From contig NC_010528.1 in NCBI RefSeq assembly GCF_000069785.1, forward strand, positions 1 to 64,000: a stretch of DNA of 64,000 bases, read 5' to 3'. This stretch comes from Cupriavidus taiwanensis LMG 19424 (GTDB taxonomy: Bacteria > Pseudomonadota > Gammaproteobacteria > Burkholderiales > Burkholderiaceae). A model generated the notes under the pieces. It worked only from the letters and a program-made list of their open reading frames with translations. It was not told the origin of the DNA and ran no database searches. Within the stretch, counting starts at the first letter, position 1, and every line of letters starts with the position of its first letter. A program made the translations under genes and the position numbers. This document shows positions 1-11,132 of the stretch, in pieces.

Positions 1-230
1 TGTCCGACGATTCTGGTTCTGTCTTAGCTGCCGGCCGAAGGGCGCGCGCTGCAGGCAGGTAGCCTGTGGGCGCGGACGGCACGGACAGGCCAGACCCGGC
101 GATGCGCATACGTGATCCCCTGCCGCATCGCAGAACCCGCCATTTAAACGATTTTCCGCGACGGTGTCAAGGCGACGTTCTGTGTGCGACGGCACAATCA
201 CCACACCACCGCGCGGCCCGTGGTGCGCCA

Positions 231-426
231 TTGTCCACAACAGCCAGTGCGTAACCACTAGTGCCCCGAAGGGCACCTGCAGGGCCGCCATCCACAGGCG
301 AAGTCCCTGTTTTTCCTGAAAGTTTGCCCCTTACCGCACCCCGGAAACCCGCATCGCAGCAAGGGTTGTGCACATCAATCCACTGCATTTGCACAAGTTG
401 TCCACAGACTTATCCTTTGTGGATAA
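231..426. other. oriC: DnaA-box cluster, probable chromosomal origin (oriC)
   Basis: Boxes fitting the DnaA consensus TTATNCACA lie just upstream of dnaA: TTGTCCACA at 231-239, TTGTGCACA at 366-374, ATTTGCACA at 387-395 (one mismatch to TTWTNCACA), TTGTCCACA at 398-406, and a perfect TTATCCACA on the minus strand at 418-426. Four boxes fall within about 60 bp. The stretch 1-706 holds no convincing gene; a short A/T-rich patch is visible near 139-160. A DnaA-box cluster next to dnaA-dnaN-gyrB is the usual bacterial origin arrangement; origin function itself is inferred. Confidence 0.8.
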
Positions 427-446
427 CTCAGGGGCGGGGGTACAAT
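417..446 (+). promoter_or_regulatory. dnaA promoter overlapping a DnaA box
   Basis: TTGTGG at 417-422 and TACAAT at 441-446 are separated by 18 bp and resemble a sigma-70 promoter. The -35 element lies inside the perfect minus-strand DnaA box at 418-426, which fits autoregulation of dnaA by its own product. The leader to the start codon would be about 250 nt. Confidence 0.6.
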
Positions 447-706
447 CCGGATCCAAACACAACACGGGCTGCGTGGCGCAGGCGCAACCCGGGCCCCCAC
501 CGCGGCAACGCATGACTTTACGCACGCCAGTGCGGCGAACCACAAGGCTCGCTGGCGGCGGCATGGCATGCCGCGGGGGCTTCGGCTGCGGGAACTGATT
601 CCCAATACAGCCGAGGCGGCCCGGATCACGCGGCGCATACGCCGCCCGTGGCGTACCCGGTGCCGCTGGCAAGGCGGCGCCGGGTGCGATTACTCAACAA
701 CAAACA

Positions 707-2476
707 ATGCAAGATTTCTGGCAGGCGGCAGCCGCGCAACTCGAGCGCGAGCTGACGCCGCAACAGTTCAAAACGTGGATCAAGCCGCTGGCGCCCGTTG
801 CGTTCGATGAAGAAACGCATGCGCTGCGGATTGCTGCGCCCAACCGTTTCAAGCTCGACTGGGTCAAGAGTCAGTTTTCGGGGCGCATCACCGCCCTGGC
901 CTGCGAATACTGGGAAGCGCAGGTCAGCGTCCAGTTTGTGCTCGATCCCGCCGCGTCCGGCCGCGCCGCTGCCTATATGCAGCCGGCCCAGCCCGGCATG
1001 GGCGCGGGCGGCATGGACCGCATGGATCATCACGCAGCGCCGGGTACGGGCATGGGCGGCTATCCCGGCGCCCAACCCGCCCAGACGATGGGCGGCCAGG
1101 CCCCGTTTGCCATGCCTGGCCAGCCGGCGCAGCCCGGCTATGGCGAATACCCCACCGCAGCCGCGTACGGCCTGGGCCAGCCGCAATATGGCCACCCGAC
1201 CGGTAACCCGGCCGGCATGCCGTCCGCGGCCCCGGTTCCGGCCGGCGCGCGTGGCCAGGGCATGGGCCAGCATCCCGGCCAGCACCACCCGCAGCACAAC
1301 GCCGAGCTGGGCGAGATCGACGTGGTCCAGATGGACCCCGCCGAAGCCAGCGCCCGCTCCTACCGCGCGCCGCAGCAGGGCCAGCATCCGCATGCCGCGA
1401 TGGGCAACGGCGCCGCGCAGATGCCCGGCCACCAGCCCAGCGACACGGTCCACGAGCGCTCGCGCCTGAACCCGATCCTGACCTTCGACAATTTCGTCAC
1501 CGGTAAAGCCAACCAACTGGCGCGCGCCGCCGCCATCCAGGTCGCCAACAACCCGGGCAAGTCCTACAACCCGCTGTATCTCTACGGCGGCGTGGGCCTG
1601 GGCAAGACCCACCTGATCCACTCCATCGGCAACCACATGCTGATGGAGAACCCGCGCGCGCGCATCCGCTACATCCACGCCGAGCAGTACGTGTCCGACG
1701 TGGTCAAGGCGTACCAGCGCAAGGCCTTCGACGAGTTCAAGCGCTACTACCACTCGCTCGACCTGCTGCTGATCGACGATATCCAGTTCTTCTCCGGCAA
1801 GAACCGCACGCAGGAAGAGTTCTTCTACGCCTTCGAGGCCCTGATCGCCAACCGGGCGCAGGTGATCATCACCAGCGATACCTACCCCAAGGAAATCACC
1901 GGCATCGACGATCGCCTGATCTCGCGCTTCGATTCCGGCCTGACCGTGGCGATCGAGCCGCCCGAGCTGGAAATGCGCGTGGCGATCCTGATGAAGAAGG
2001 CCGCCGCCGAGAACGTCAACGTTCCGGAAGAAGTCGCCTTCTTCGTTGCCAAGCACCTGCGCTCCAACGTGCGCGAGCTGGAAGGCGCGTTGCGCAAGAT
2101 CCTGGCGTTCAGCAACTTCCACGGCAAGGACATCACCATCGAGGTGACGCGCGAAGCGCTGAAGGACCTGCTGACCGTGCAGAACCGCCAGATCTCGGTC
2201 GAGAACATCCAGAAGACCTGCGCGGACTTTTACAACATCAAGGTCGCTGACATGTATTCGAAAAAGCGGCCTGCCAATATTGCCCGGCCGCGCCAGATTG
2301 CGATGTACCTGGCCAAGGAGCTGACGCAGAAGAGCCTGCCCGAGATCGGCGAGCTCTTCGGCGGCCGCGACCACACCACCGTGCTGCACGCCGTGCGCAA
2401 GATCGCCGACGAACGCAGCAAGGATGCGCAGCTCAACCATGAGCTGCACGTGCTGGAGCAGACGCTCAAGGGCTGA
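707..2476 (+). CDS. dnaA: chromosomal replication initiator protein DnaA
   Basis: 589 aa. DnaA binds origin boxes, melts the origin and loads the DnaB helicase. The N-terminal helicase-interaction domain starts [20 protein letters not shown]. An unusually long low-complexity domain II, rich in Gly, Met, Gln, Pro and His, spans about residues 90-230. The AAA+ domain follows, with Walker [11 protein letters not shown] near residue 293 and Walker [11 protein letters not shown] near 354. The C-terminal box-binding helix-turn-helix carries [15 protein letters not shown]. The extra length over the E. coli protein (467 aa) is almost all in domain II. ATG start; first gene of dnaA-dnaN-gyrB. Confidence 0.98.
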   Translation: MQDFWQAAAAQLERELTPQQFKTWIKPLAPVAFDEETHALRIAAPNRFKLDWVKSQFSGRITALACEYWEAQVSVQFVLDPAASGRAAAYMQPAQPGMGAGGMDRMDHHAAPGTGMGGYPGAQPAQTMGGQAPFAMPGQPAQPGYGEYPTAAAYGLGQPQYGHPTGNPAGMPSAAPVPAGARGQGMGQHPGQHHPQHNAELGEIDVVQMDPAEASARSYRAPQQGQHPHAAMGNGAAQMPGHQPSDTVHERSRLNPILTFDNFVTGKANQLARAAAIQVANNPGKSYNPLYLYGGVGLGKTHLIHSIGNHMLMENPRARIRYIHAEQYVSDVVKAYQRKAFDEFKRYYHSLDLLLIDDIQFFSGKNRTQEEFFYAFEALIANRAQVIITSDTYPKEITGIDDRLISRFDSGLTVAIEPPELEMRVAILMKKAAAENVNVPEEVAFFVAKHLRSNVRELEGALRKILAFSNFHGKDITIEVTREALKDLLTVQNRQISVENIQKTCADFYNIKVADMYSKKRPANIARPRQIAMYLAKELTQKSLPEIGELFGGRDHTTVLHAVRKIADERSKDAQLNHELHVLEQTLKG

Positions 2477-2490
2477 TGCATGGTTTCCAA

Positions 2491-2559
2491 GTCATTCCCG
2501 CGCAGGCGGGAATCCAGTGACTTTTGAAGACGCTGGGTTCCCGCCTGCGCGGGAACGAC
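2491..2559. repeat. REP-like inverted-pair repeat (copy 1)
   Basis: Two modules in opposite orientation, at 2491-2517 and 2533-2559, each contain a small palindrome of type ATTCCCGC-N4-GCGGGAAT and together can fold into a larger hairpin. The left module is identical over 27 bp to the one at 48311-48337. The core resembles the ATTCCC-N8-GGGAAT dRS3 type known from Neisseria. It lies directly after the dnaA stop and may also act as a transcript 3' end. The rest of the 2477-2900 gap holds the dnaN promoter and no gene. Confidence 0.8.
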
Positions 2560-2784
2560 AGGCAGGCGGTTTTGAAGGGCCAGCCCGCCGGGCTGGCATA
2601 CTGTAGGGTGCGCGCCACGGACATCCCGTGGCGCCTGGGGAATTAACGTCAGCGACGCCGGGGCAAGTGTCCGGAAAGTGGCCACTGATAAGGCTTTGCG
2701 GTGAGTCGGGACGGGATGGCAAGAACGGTTGGCGCTAGCGTGGCTTTTTGGGCACAGCTGGCCCGCCGGCCGGTCCCGCCCCGC

Positions 2785-2814
2785 TTCACCGCAGCGGCTT
2801 ATCCTTGGTACAAT
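2785..2814 (+). promoter_or_regulatory. probable dnaN promoter
   Basis: TTCACC at 2785-2790 and TACAAT at 2809-2814, 18 bp apart, lie about 90 nt upstream of the dnaN start. A DnaA-box-like TTATCC occurs at 2799-2804, inside the spacer. This would let dnaN be transcribed separately from dnaA. Confidence 0.5.
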
Positions 2815-2900
2815 GGCACATTAACTCCTTGATTCCTAAGTGAATTTGGAGTTGTTTGCGTTCTGCGGTCGCCGACTACAAACGACGAAGGATAAATTCA

Positions 2901-4016
2901 ATGCAATTGGTCAAAACCTCGCGAGACAATCTGCTGCGTCCGCTGCAAATCGTGAGCGGCATCGTGGAGCGCCGCCACACCCTCCCGATCCTGGCCAACC
3001 TGCTGATTCGCAAGTCCGGGTCGAACGTATCCTTCCTGTCGACCGACATCGAAATCCAGATCACCACGCATGCCGAATGCGGCGTCGGCAATGACAGCGT
3101 CGCCACCACCGTGGCCGCGCGCAAGCTGCTGGACATCCTGCGCGCCATGCCCGACGGCGACGTCGCCCTGTCGCTCAACGACAAGCGCATGACCGTGCAA
3201 TCCGGCAAGAGCCGCTTTGCCCTGCAGACGCTGGCCGCCGAAGAATTCCCGACCGTGGCCGAAGCCAGCGAATTCAACGCCAGCGTCAGCCTGCCGCAGA
3301 AGACCTTCAAGCACCTGCTGGCGATGGTCCATTTCGCCATGGCGCAGCAGGACATCCGCTACTACCTGAACGGCATGCTGCTGGTGGTGGAAGGCAAGAA
3401 GGTCATGGCAGTCGCCACCGACGGCCACCGCCTGGCGTACTGCGGCGTCGAGCTGGAAAACGAAGCGGCTGGTGTCGGCTCGCGCCAGGAAGTCATCATC
3501 CCGCGCAAGACCATCCTGGAACTGCAGCGCCTGCTGGAAGACAACGACGATCCGGTCACGGTGCAGCTGGCCGCCAACCAGGTCAAGTTCACGTTCGCCA
3601 ATATCGAACTGATCTCCAAGCTGGTCGAAGGCAAGTTCCCCGACTTCCAGCGCGTGATCCCCAAGGGCTACAAGAACGCCTTCGCGATCGACCGCGTGCA
3701 GCTGCAGCAGGCGCTGCAACGCACCGCGATCCTGACCACCGACAAATTCAAGGGCGTTCGCTGCATCCTCGACACGCACATGCTCAAGATCAGCTCCACC
3801 AACGCCGACCAGGAAGAGGCGCAGGAAGAGCTGGAACTCGATTACTCGGGCGACGCGCTCGATATCGGCTTCAACGTGACCTACCTGCTCGACGTGCTTG
3901 CCAACCTGAAGACCGAGCAGGTGCAGGTCAGCCTCGGCGACTCGAATTCGAGCGCGCTGATCACCGTGCCGGACGACGACAACTTCAAGTACGTCGTCAT
4001 GCCGATGCGCATCTGA
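2901..4016 (+). CDS. dnaN: DNA polymerase III beta subunit (sliding clamp)
   Basis: 371 aa, the normal family length. DnaN forms the ring clamp that tethers replicative and repair polymerases to DNA. The start MQLVKTSRDNLLRPLQIVSG is the conserved beta-clamp N-terminus and the end YVVMPMRI is the conserved C-terminus. The ATG at 2901 is preferred over an in-frame upstream start at 2856 because it begins the conserved protein and has GAAGGA just upstream. Confidence 0.98.
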   Translation: MQLVKTSRDNLLRPLQIVSGIVERRHTLPILANLLIRKSGSNVSFLSTDIEIQITTHAECGVGNDSVATTVAARKLLDILRAMPDGDVALSLNDKRMTVQSGKSRFALQTLAAEEFPTVAEASEFNASVSLPQKTFKHLLAMVHFAMAQQDIRYYLNGMLLVVEGKKVMAVATDGHRLAYCGVELENEAAGVGSRQEVIIPRKTILELQRLLEDNDDPVTVQLAANQVKFTFANIELISKLVEGKFPDFQRVIPKGYKNAFAIDRVQLQQALQRTAILTTDKFKGVRCILDTHMLKISSTNADQEEAQEELELDYSGDALDIGFNVTYLLDVLANLKTEQVQVSLGDSNSSALITVPDDDNFKYVVMPMRI

Positions 4017-4132
4017 TGATCCGGTGACAGGACCTGTGCCACAACCAGCGCAGACAGCAACCGGAGCAGCAAACGGCACGCTACGACACCCGGCCCCGGC
4101 CGGTACGTCCAGGGGATGAATATCCCGCCGCG

Positions 4133-4165
4133 GGGGCAGGATCGTTACGACGATCCGCCCCTTTT
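4133..4165 (+). terminator. rho-independent terminator after dnaN
   Basis: GGGGC-A-GGATCGT (4133-4145) pairs with ACGATCCGCCCC (4150-4161) around a TACG loop, leaving one bulged A, and is followed by TTTT. It separates dnaN from gyrB. Confidence 0.7.
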
Positions 4166-4179
4166 GCCGTTTTTAGTAA

Positions 4180-6795
<2,616 letters not shown>

Positions 6796-6832
6796 TCAAG
6801 TGTATAGATAGCCGCAAGACCTGAGAATTAAG

Positions 6833-6866
6833 GACCCATAAGCTAAGAGGCTTGTGGGTCTTTTTT
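6833..6866 (+). terminator. rho-independent terminator after gyrB
   Basis: GACCCATAAGC (6833-6843) and GCTTGTGGGTC (6850-6860) form an 11-bp stem with one G-T pair and a 6-nt loop, followed by six T. Confidence 0.9.
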
Positions 6867-7032
6867 ATTAGCAGCCCAACCTGACGCGAGATTGACGGAC
6901 ATTGGTGCCAATAGCCTTCCCACGTGCCGCCGGCTTACGGAGGGGCGTAGCCAAGGCACTTCTGTCACCCACGCTACTTACTTCCTTTATCATTCGCATG
7001 ACGCCCAACCAGGGCCAAGAGCGACCTCGCGT

Positions 7033-7401
7033 ATGACCGAGAACCAGAACCCAGAACAGAAAGCTCGAGACAATATCGACGCGCTGCTTAAGCAAGCGGG
7101 TTGGGTCGTTCAATCAGCGAAGAGGATCGACTTCGGCGCGGGGCTCGGCATCGCTGTCAGGGAATACCAAACCGACGTCGGTCCGGCGGATTATGTCTTA
7201 TTGGTCGACAAAAAGGCAGTGGGGGTGATTGAGGCAAAGAAGGAAGACCTTGGCCACAAAATCACCGAAGTCGAACAGCAAACTGAAGGTTACGCTGCTG
7301 CCAAGCTAAAGTGGGTGAACAACAAGGAGCCCTTGCCCTTTCTCTACGAGAGTACCGGCATCATCACCGGATCTGTCAGAAATTTTGTGTTTAGGGCATA
7401 A
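7033..7401 (+). pseudogene. hsdR: type I restriction endonuclease R subunit, 5' fragment
   Basis: The frame starting at ATG 7033 encodes the N-terminal nuclease region of a type I HsdR protein. PADYVLLVD followed by GVIEAKKE supplies the Asp and Glu-x-Lys of a PD-(D/E)xK centre. The native frame ends at about residue 112 after FLYESTG, where the left inverted repeat of an IS256-type element begins at 7369; the last residues to the stop at 7401 come from the element. Helicase and C-terminal domains are absent, and no hsdS or hsdM is in the window. A full HsdR is about 800-1000 aa, so this is inactive as an R subunit. Codon use differs from the core genes, which fits acquired DNA. Confidence 0.8.
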
Positions 7402-8753
7402 CATGTCGCCAAGGAGCATGTATGCCACGCAAAACCAAGACCAGTCTAGCCGCCGACCGTGAGCTGCCGACCATCCCCGAGGACCTGATCGCCCATTTCG
7501 TCAAGGGGCCGATGACCGCTGAGGCCGTGCAGGACGCCTCAATGGCATTCAAGAAGGCCCTGATCGAGCGGGCGCTGGGCGCTGAGCTCGGCCATCATCT
7601 GGGCTACCCGCCTGGCGCTGAGCGCCCAGCCGGCACAGCCAATCAGCGCAATGGCAAGAGCGCCAAGACCGTCTTGACCGAGGACGGGCCGCTGCGGGTA
7701 GACATCCCGCGCGATCGAGACGGCAGCTTCGATCCGATCCTGATTCCCAAGCACGAGCGGCGCTTCACCGGGTTCGACGACAAGATCATCGCCATGTACG
7801 CCCGCGGCATGACCGTGCGCGAGATCCAGGCGTTTCTGGCCGAACAGTACGGCACCGAGGTCTCGCCCGAGTTCATCAGTTCGGTCACCGATGCGGTCAT
7901 GGACGAGGTCACCACTTGGCAGGCCCGCCCGCTGGAGGTGATGTACCCGGTGGTGTTCTTCGATGCGCTGCGCGTCAAGATGCGTGAGGATGGGGTGGTA
8001 CGCAACAAGGCCGTCTACCTGGCGCTGGGCGTGTTACCGGACGGCACCCGCGACATCCTGGGCCTGTGGATCGAGAACACCGAAGGCGCCAAGTTCTGGA
8101 TGAAGGTGTTCAATGACCTGAAGACCCGCGGCACGCAGGACATTCTGATCGCGGTAACAGATGGCCTCAAGGGCATGGAGCAAGCCCTGAACGCGGTGTT
8201 CCCGCACACGACGCTGCAGACCTGCATCGTGCATCTGATCCGGAACAGCCTGGAGTACGTCAGCTGGAAGGAGCGCCGGGAGGTAGCCGCGGCGCTTAAG
8301 CCCGTGTACACGGCGCCCACCGTGGAGGCAGCGCTGGCCGAGCTGGCGGCCTTCGAGCAAGGAAAATGGGGGCAGCAGTACAAGCCGATCGCCGCGTCCT
8401 GGCATCGCGCCTGGGATCAAGTGATCCCATTCTTTACGTTCCCGCCGGCGATCCGCAAGATCATCTACACAACAAATGCGATCGAGAGTATCAATGCGCA
8501 GCTGCGCAAGATCATCAAGACGCGGGGACACTTCCCCAGTGATGAGGCAGCAACTAAGCTGCTGTGGCTGGCCCTGCGCAACATCACCGGTAAGTGGGGC
8601 AGCTCCACGCACGATTGGAAGGCTGCCATGAACCAGTTTGCGATCCTCTATGAGGAACGCTTCGCCCATCCGCATCGCTGAGATAATGCTGGCTCACCGT
8701 CGAATTAGCGGTGAGCCTTTACCTGCCCTGCACACAAAAAAACTGACAGGCCC
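7369..8753 (+). mobile_element. complete IS256-family insertion sequence
   Basis: About 1,385 bp bounded by imperfect 22-bp terminal inverted repeats (7369-7390 and 8732-8753, 17 of 22 matching, sharing CTGTCAG and TTTTGTGT). It carries one intact transposase gene. The flanking octamers TCATCACC (7361-7368) and AACTTCTC (8754-8761) differ, so the 8-bp target duplication expected for this family is absent. The sequence after the right end does not continue hsdR, which suggests a deletion next to the element. Confidence 0.9.
7422..8681 (+). CDS. IS256-family (mutator-type) transposase
   Basis: 419 aa, full length for the family. It catalyses cut-and-copy movement of the surrounding element. 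The DDE-type catalytic residues can be placed at FFDALRVK, VTDGLKGM and TTNAIESINAQLRK, the last being the family signature. The C-2-H-like stretch TCIVHLIRNSLEYV is also conserved. AAGGAG lies just before the ATG. No frameshift or stop is present, so the element could still be active. Confidence 0.96.
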   Translation: MPRKTKTSLAADRELPTIPEDLIAHFVKGPMTAEAVQDASMAFKKALIERALGAELGHHLGYPPGAERPAGTANQRNGKSAKTVLTEDGPLRVDIPRDRDGSFDPILIPKHERRFTGFDDKIIAMYARGMTVREIQAFLAEQYGTEVSPEFISSVTDAVMDEVTTWQARPLEVMYPVVFFDALRVKMREDGVVRNKAVYLALGVLPDGTRDILGLWIENTEGAKFWMKVFNDLKTRGTQDILIAVTDGLKGMEQALNAVFPHTTLQTCIVHLIRNSLEYVSWKERREVAAALKPVYTAPTVEAALAELAAFEQGKWGQQYKPIAASWHRAWDQVIPFFTFPPAIRKIIYTTNAIESINAQLRKIIKTRGHFPSDEAATKLLWLALRNITGKWGSSTHDWKAAMNQFAILYEERFAHPHR

Positions 8754-8772
8754 AACTTCTCTCAGTTCCGCC

Positions 8773-9171
8773 TCACGTCAAACAAGCCGCATTCACCACC
8801 CCCACCGACAACGAAATCACCCCCATCACCGCCCCCATCCCGCGATTGTCGCTTGAGATCGCCTCACTGACGCCCCCCAGCGCCCGCGCCGCCACCAGGT
8901 AAGCCACCACCTGCACTGCAAACGCCCCAAACGCCCACAGCAAGAACATCGCAAACGTGGCGTTGTGCTGAATGCTCGACGACAACGTCAGAGAGAACCC
9001 CAGCACCGCCCCGCCCAGCGACAACGCCGCGGCGATATTGCCCTCGCGGATCAGCGTGAATTCCCGATGCGGCGTGACGCGCGTATAGACCAATAGGAAC
9101 AACCCCAGCATGGCAAAGCTGGTGGCGATGTAGATCAGGTAGGCAAGCGCCGGGTGCATGGTATTGACCAT
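8773..9171 (-). CDS. DUF350 family membrane protein
   Basis: 132 aa with four predicted membrane segments (about residues 8-30, 47-65, 72-95 and 111-130). It matches the DUF350 (YjfL-like) family of small inner-membrane proteins of unknown biochemical role. It is the last gene of the minus-strand set with a DUF1190 protein and a glutathionylspermidine-synthase-like ligase, the same trio seen in the yjf cluster of enterobacteria. ATG at 9171; a second in-frame ATG four codons later could also serve. The gene ends about 20 bp from the insertion element. Confidence 0.85.
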   Translation of the reverse strand: MVNTMHPALAYLIYIATSFAMLGLFLLVYTRVTPHREFTLIREGNIAAALSLGGAVLGFSLTLSSSIQHNATFAMFLLWAFGAFAVQVVAYLVAARALGGVSEAISSDNRGMGAVMGVISLSVGVVNAACLT

Positions 9172-9230
9172 TGGATGGACTCGTTGTCGGTTGTCTGGGT
9201 TTGCGTGCGGATGGCGTTCGGCAGGGGCAT

Positions 9231-9953
9231 TCAGCCGCCGCCGGAGCGCCCGGAGCTGCCGAAGCGGCTGGTGAAGCCGCCGCGCGATACCACCGGTGCG
9301 CGCGATACGGCGGCGGAGCGCATGGTCAGGCCGATGGAGCGTCCGCCGCCGAGCGTGCTGCGGCGTACGGTGGCTTCTTCCACCATGGCGGCGCGTGGGG
9401 TGGCGGTGGTGAACGATTGCGTGGGCGTGCCGTTGCGATCGTAAACCTGCATCGGGCGCAGCGGGCCGGACGTCATATCGCGCTGGGTCTGGGTGCCGTT
9501 GGGGTGGTAGACGGTGCCGCTGGCGGTGTAGTACGGGCCGTACCAGCGCGCGTAGTACGCGCTGCTGCCGTGCGTGGTGCCGGAGCCTGCCGTTTCGCTG
9601 GCGGGGGCGTTGAGGCTGGAGCTGTAGATGGTGCTGGGGTCGTCGATCGGCACGCTTTCGCAGTCGTTGGGCGTGTTCCAGTCGGCCTCGCAGTCCTCCA
9701 GCGTGGCGTAGCTGGCGCGGCGCACGGTGACGCCGGGGTCGTCGTCGGCGTCGTCGCTGCAGGAGCCGAGCACGGCCACGCCGGCGACCACGGCGCAGGC
9801 GCCAACGATCCACAGTGCGGGCGAGCTGCCCTGCTTTTTCTGTTCGGCCTGGTAGGCGGCGATGCGCGGCGACGGGCCGCCTGAGCCGCCCCGGCCGGGC
9901 ATGTATGGGCTGCCGTACTTGGAGCGTTTGGTGCCCTTCTTCTTGTTGGCCAT
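9231..9953 (-). CDS. DUF1190 family protein
   Basis: 240 aa. The basic N-terminus MANKKKGTKRSKYGSPYMPG is followed by one hydrophobic segment (about 45-65, ALWIVGACAVVAGVAVLGSC) that may be a membrane anchor or lipoprotein-like signal. The rest is low-complexity, rich in Ser, Gly, Thr and Tyr, with a Gly/Arg/Ser-rich tail. This resembles the DUF1190 (YgiB/YjfM) family, whose function is unknown. It follows the ligase gene by 3 bp, so the two are probably co-transcribed. Confidence 0.8.
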   Translation of the reverse strand: MANKKKGTKRSKYGSPYMPGRGGSGGPSPRIAAYQAEQKKQGSSPALWIVGACAVVAGVAVLGSCSDDADDDPGVTVRRASYATLEDCEADWNTPNDCESVPIDDPSTIYSSSLNAPASETAGSGTTHGSSAYYARWYGPYYTASGTVYHPNGTQTQRDMTSGPLRPMQVYDRNGTPTQSFTTATPRAAMVEEATVRRSTLGGGRSIGLTMRSAAVSRAPVVSRGGFTSRFGSSGRSGGG

Positions 9954-9956
9954 GGC

Positions 9957-11132
9957 TTACGCGTGAGTGAAGTAATGGGGGACGAAGAAGCTGGTGTTCT
10001 TCGCGATGGGCCCGGATTCTTCGCGCACGCACAGGCCGCTGGGCACGTCGTCGACGATCCAGACGCCCAGCGTGGTGTAGCGCCCGTCAAAGCGCCGCGC
10101 CGGTTCGTAGGCCTGGTAGATGAAGCCTTCCTCGCCATACTCGCCGGGGTTGTGGACGCGGTCGCCCTCGGGGGTGAGTAGCGTTACGCTTTCGCCCTCG
10201 CGCGACAGGAAGGGCTTTTTCGCGTGCGGCTTGCCGGCGAAGTGGCCGGGGTCGAAGCTGGCTTCGATCAGGTTGGGATGGCCCGGGAACAGGTCCCACA
10301 GGATCGGCAGGATGGCCTTGTTGGACAGCACCGCCTTCCACGGTGGCTCGACCCAGCGCACGGGGCTGTGCGCCAGCTGGTCGCGGTAGTCGGAGGTGGC
10401 CATCCATTCCCAAGGGTAGAGCTTGAACACGACTTCCATCGGCACGTTGTCGGCATCGTAGAAGTTGCCGCGGCCGTCGGTGCCGATGTCTTGCAGGTCG
10501 ATCAGCTTGACGGACCAGCCGGCCTGGAGCGCGGTGTCCATCAGGTACTCGGTATTGCAGACGTCTTCCTGGCTGTCGAACATGCAGGCAAGGTGCAGCA
10601 GGCTGGCGTTGCGGTAGTGGTTGCGCAGCCATTGCCAGCGCGCCACCAGTGCGTCGTGCAGGCTGTTGAACTGGTCGGCCTGCGGCTGCACGGCGTCTTT
10701 CCAGTACCACTGGGCAACGGCGGATTCGATCAGCGATGTCGGGGTGTCGGCGTTGAACTCGTACAGCTTGGGCACGCCGTGCGGGTCCAGCGTCATGTCG
10801 AAGCGGCCGAACAGCGTGGGCTCGTCGCGGTCCCACGAGGTGCGGATCAGTTGGGCGAAGTCCGCGTCGATGGCCAGGCGCGCGAACAGGTCGTGGTCGA
10901 TCACATGCTGCACGGCTTCCAGGCAACGCTGGTTCAGGTCGTACGCGGCGGCATAGAGCGTTTCCACCTCCTGCTTGCTGAAGGCGTAGGCAGCGTCTTC
11001 GCGCCAGTAGAAGAAGGTGTGGTCATCGACTTCGCGCGGGACGTTGAACTCGTCCAGCGAATGGAAGTGGAAGCCCACCTTCTCGAGTTCGCGCGGCCAG
11101 TTGCGGCGCGGGGTTTGCGGGATGCGTTGCAT
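9957..11132 (-). CDS. glutathionylspermidine synthase-like ATP-grasp ligase
   Basis: 391 aa. Glutathionylspermidine synthase C-terminal-domain family: ATP-dependent amide ligases that join a peptide carboxylate to an amine. It has the hallmark RFDMTLDPHG...LYEFNADTPTSLIES (around residues 113-136), and GEEGFIYQAYEP near the C-terminus. It lacks the N-terminal amidase domain of E. coli GspS, as YgiC/YjfC do. Its ATG overlaps the stop of the homospermidine synthase gene by one base (TGATG), implying translational coupling. The substrate is not known; a polyamine acceptor such as homospermidine is suggested by the coupling but is inference. Confidence 0.88.
   Translation of the reverse strand: MQRIPQTPRRNWPRELEKVGFHFHSLDEFNVPREVDDHTFFYWREDAAYAFSKQEVETLYAAAYDLNQRCLEAVQHVIDHDLFARLAIDADFAQLIRTSWDRDEPTLFGRFDMTLDPHGVPKLYEFNADTPTSLIESAVAQWYWKDAVQPQADQFNSLHDALVARWQWLRNHYRNASLLHLACMFDSQEDVCNTEYLMDTALQAGWSVKLIDLQDIGTDGRGNFYDADNVPMEVVFKLYPWEWMATSDYRDQLAHSPVRWVEPPWKAVLSNKAILPILWDLFPGHPNLIEASFDPGHFAGKPHAKKPFLSREGESVTLLTPEGDRVHNPGEYGEEGFIYQAYEPARRFDGRYTTLGVWIVDDVPSGLCVREESGPIAKNTSFFVPHYFTHA

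Noticed and set aside
626..2449. 607-aa minus-strand open frame opposite dnaA
   Set aside because: It is a mirror frame of a high-GC gene: composition is Gly/Arg/Val/His-rich and unlike any domain, while the plus strand encodes clear DnaA.
7361..8761. 8-bp target-site duplication around the IS256-type element
   Set aside because: The octamers TCATCACC and AACTTCTC flanking the inverted repeats do not match in any register examined.
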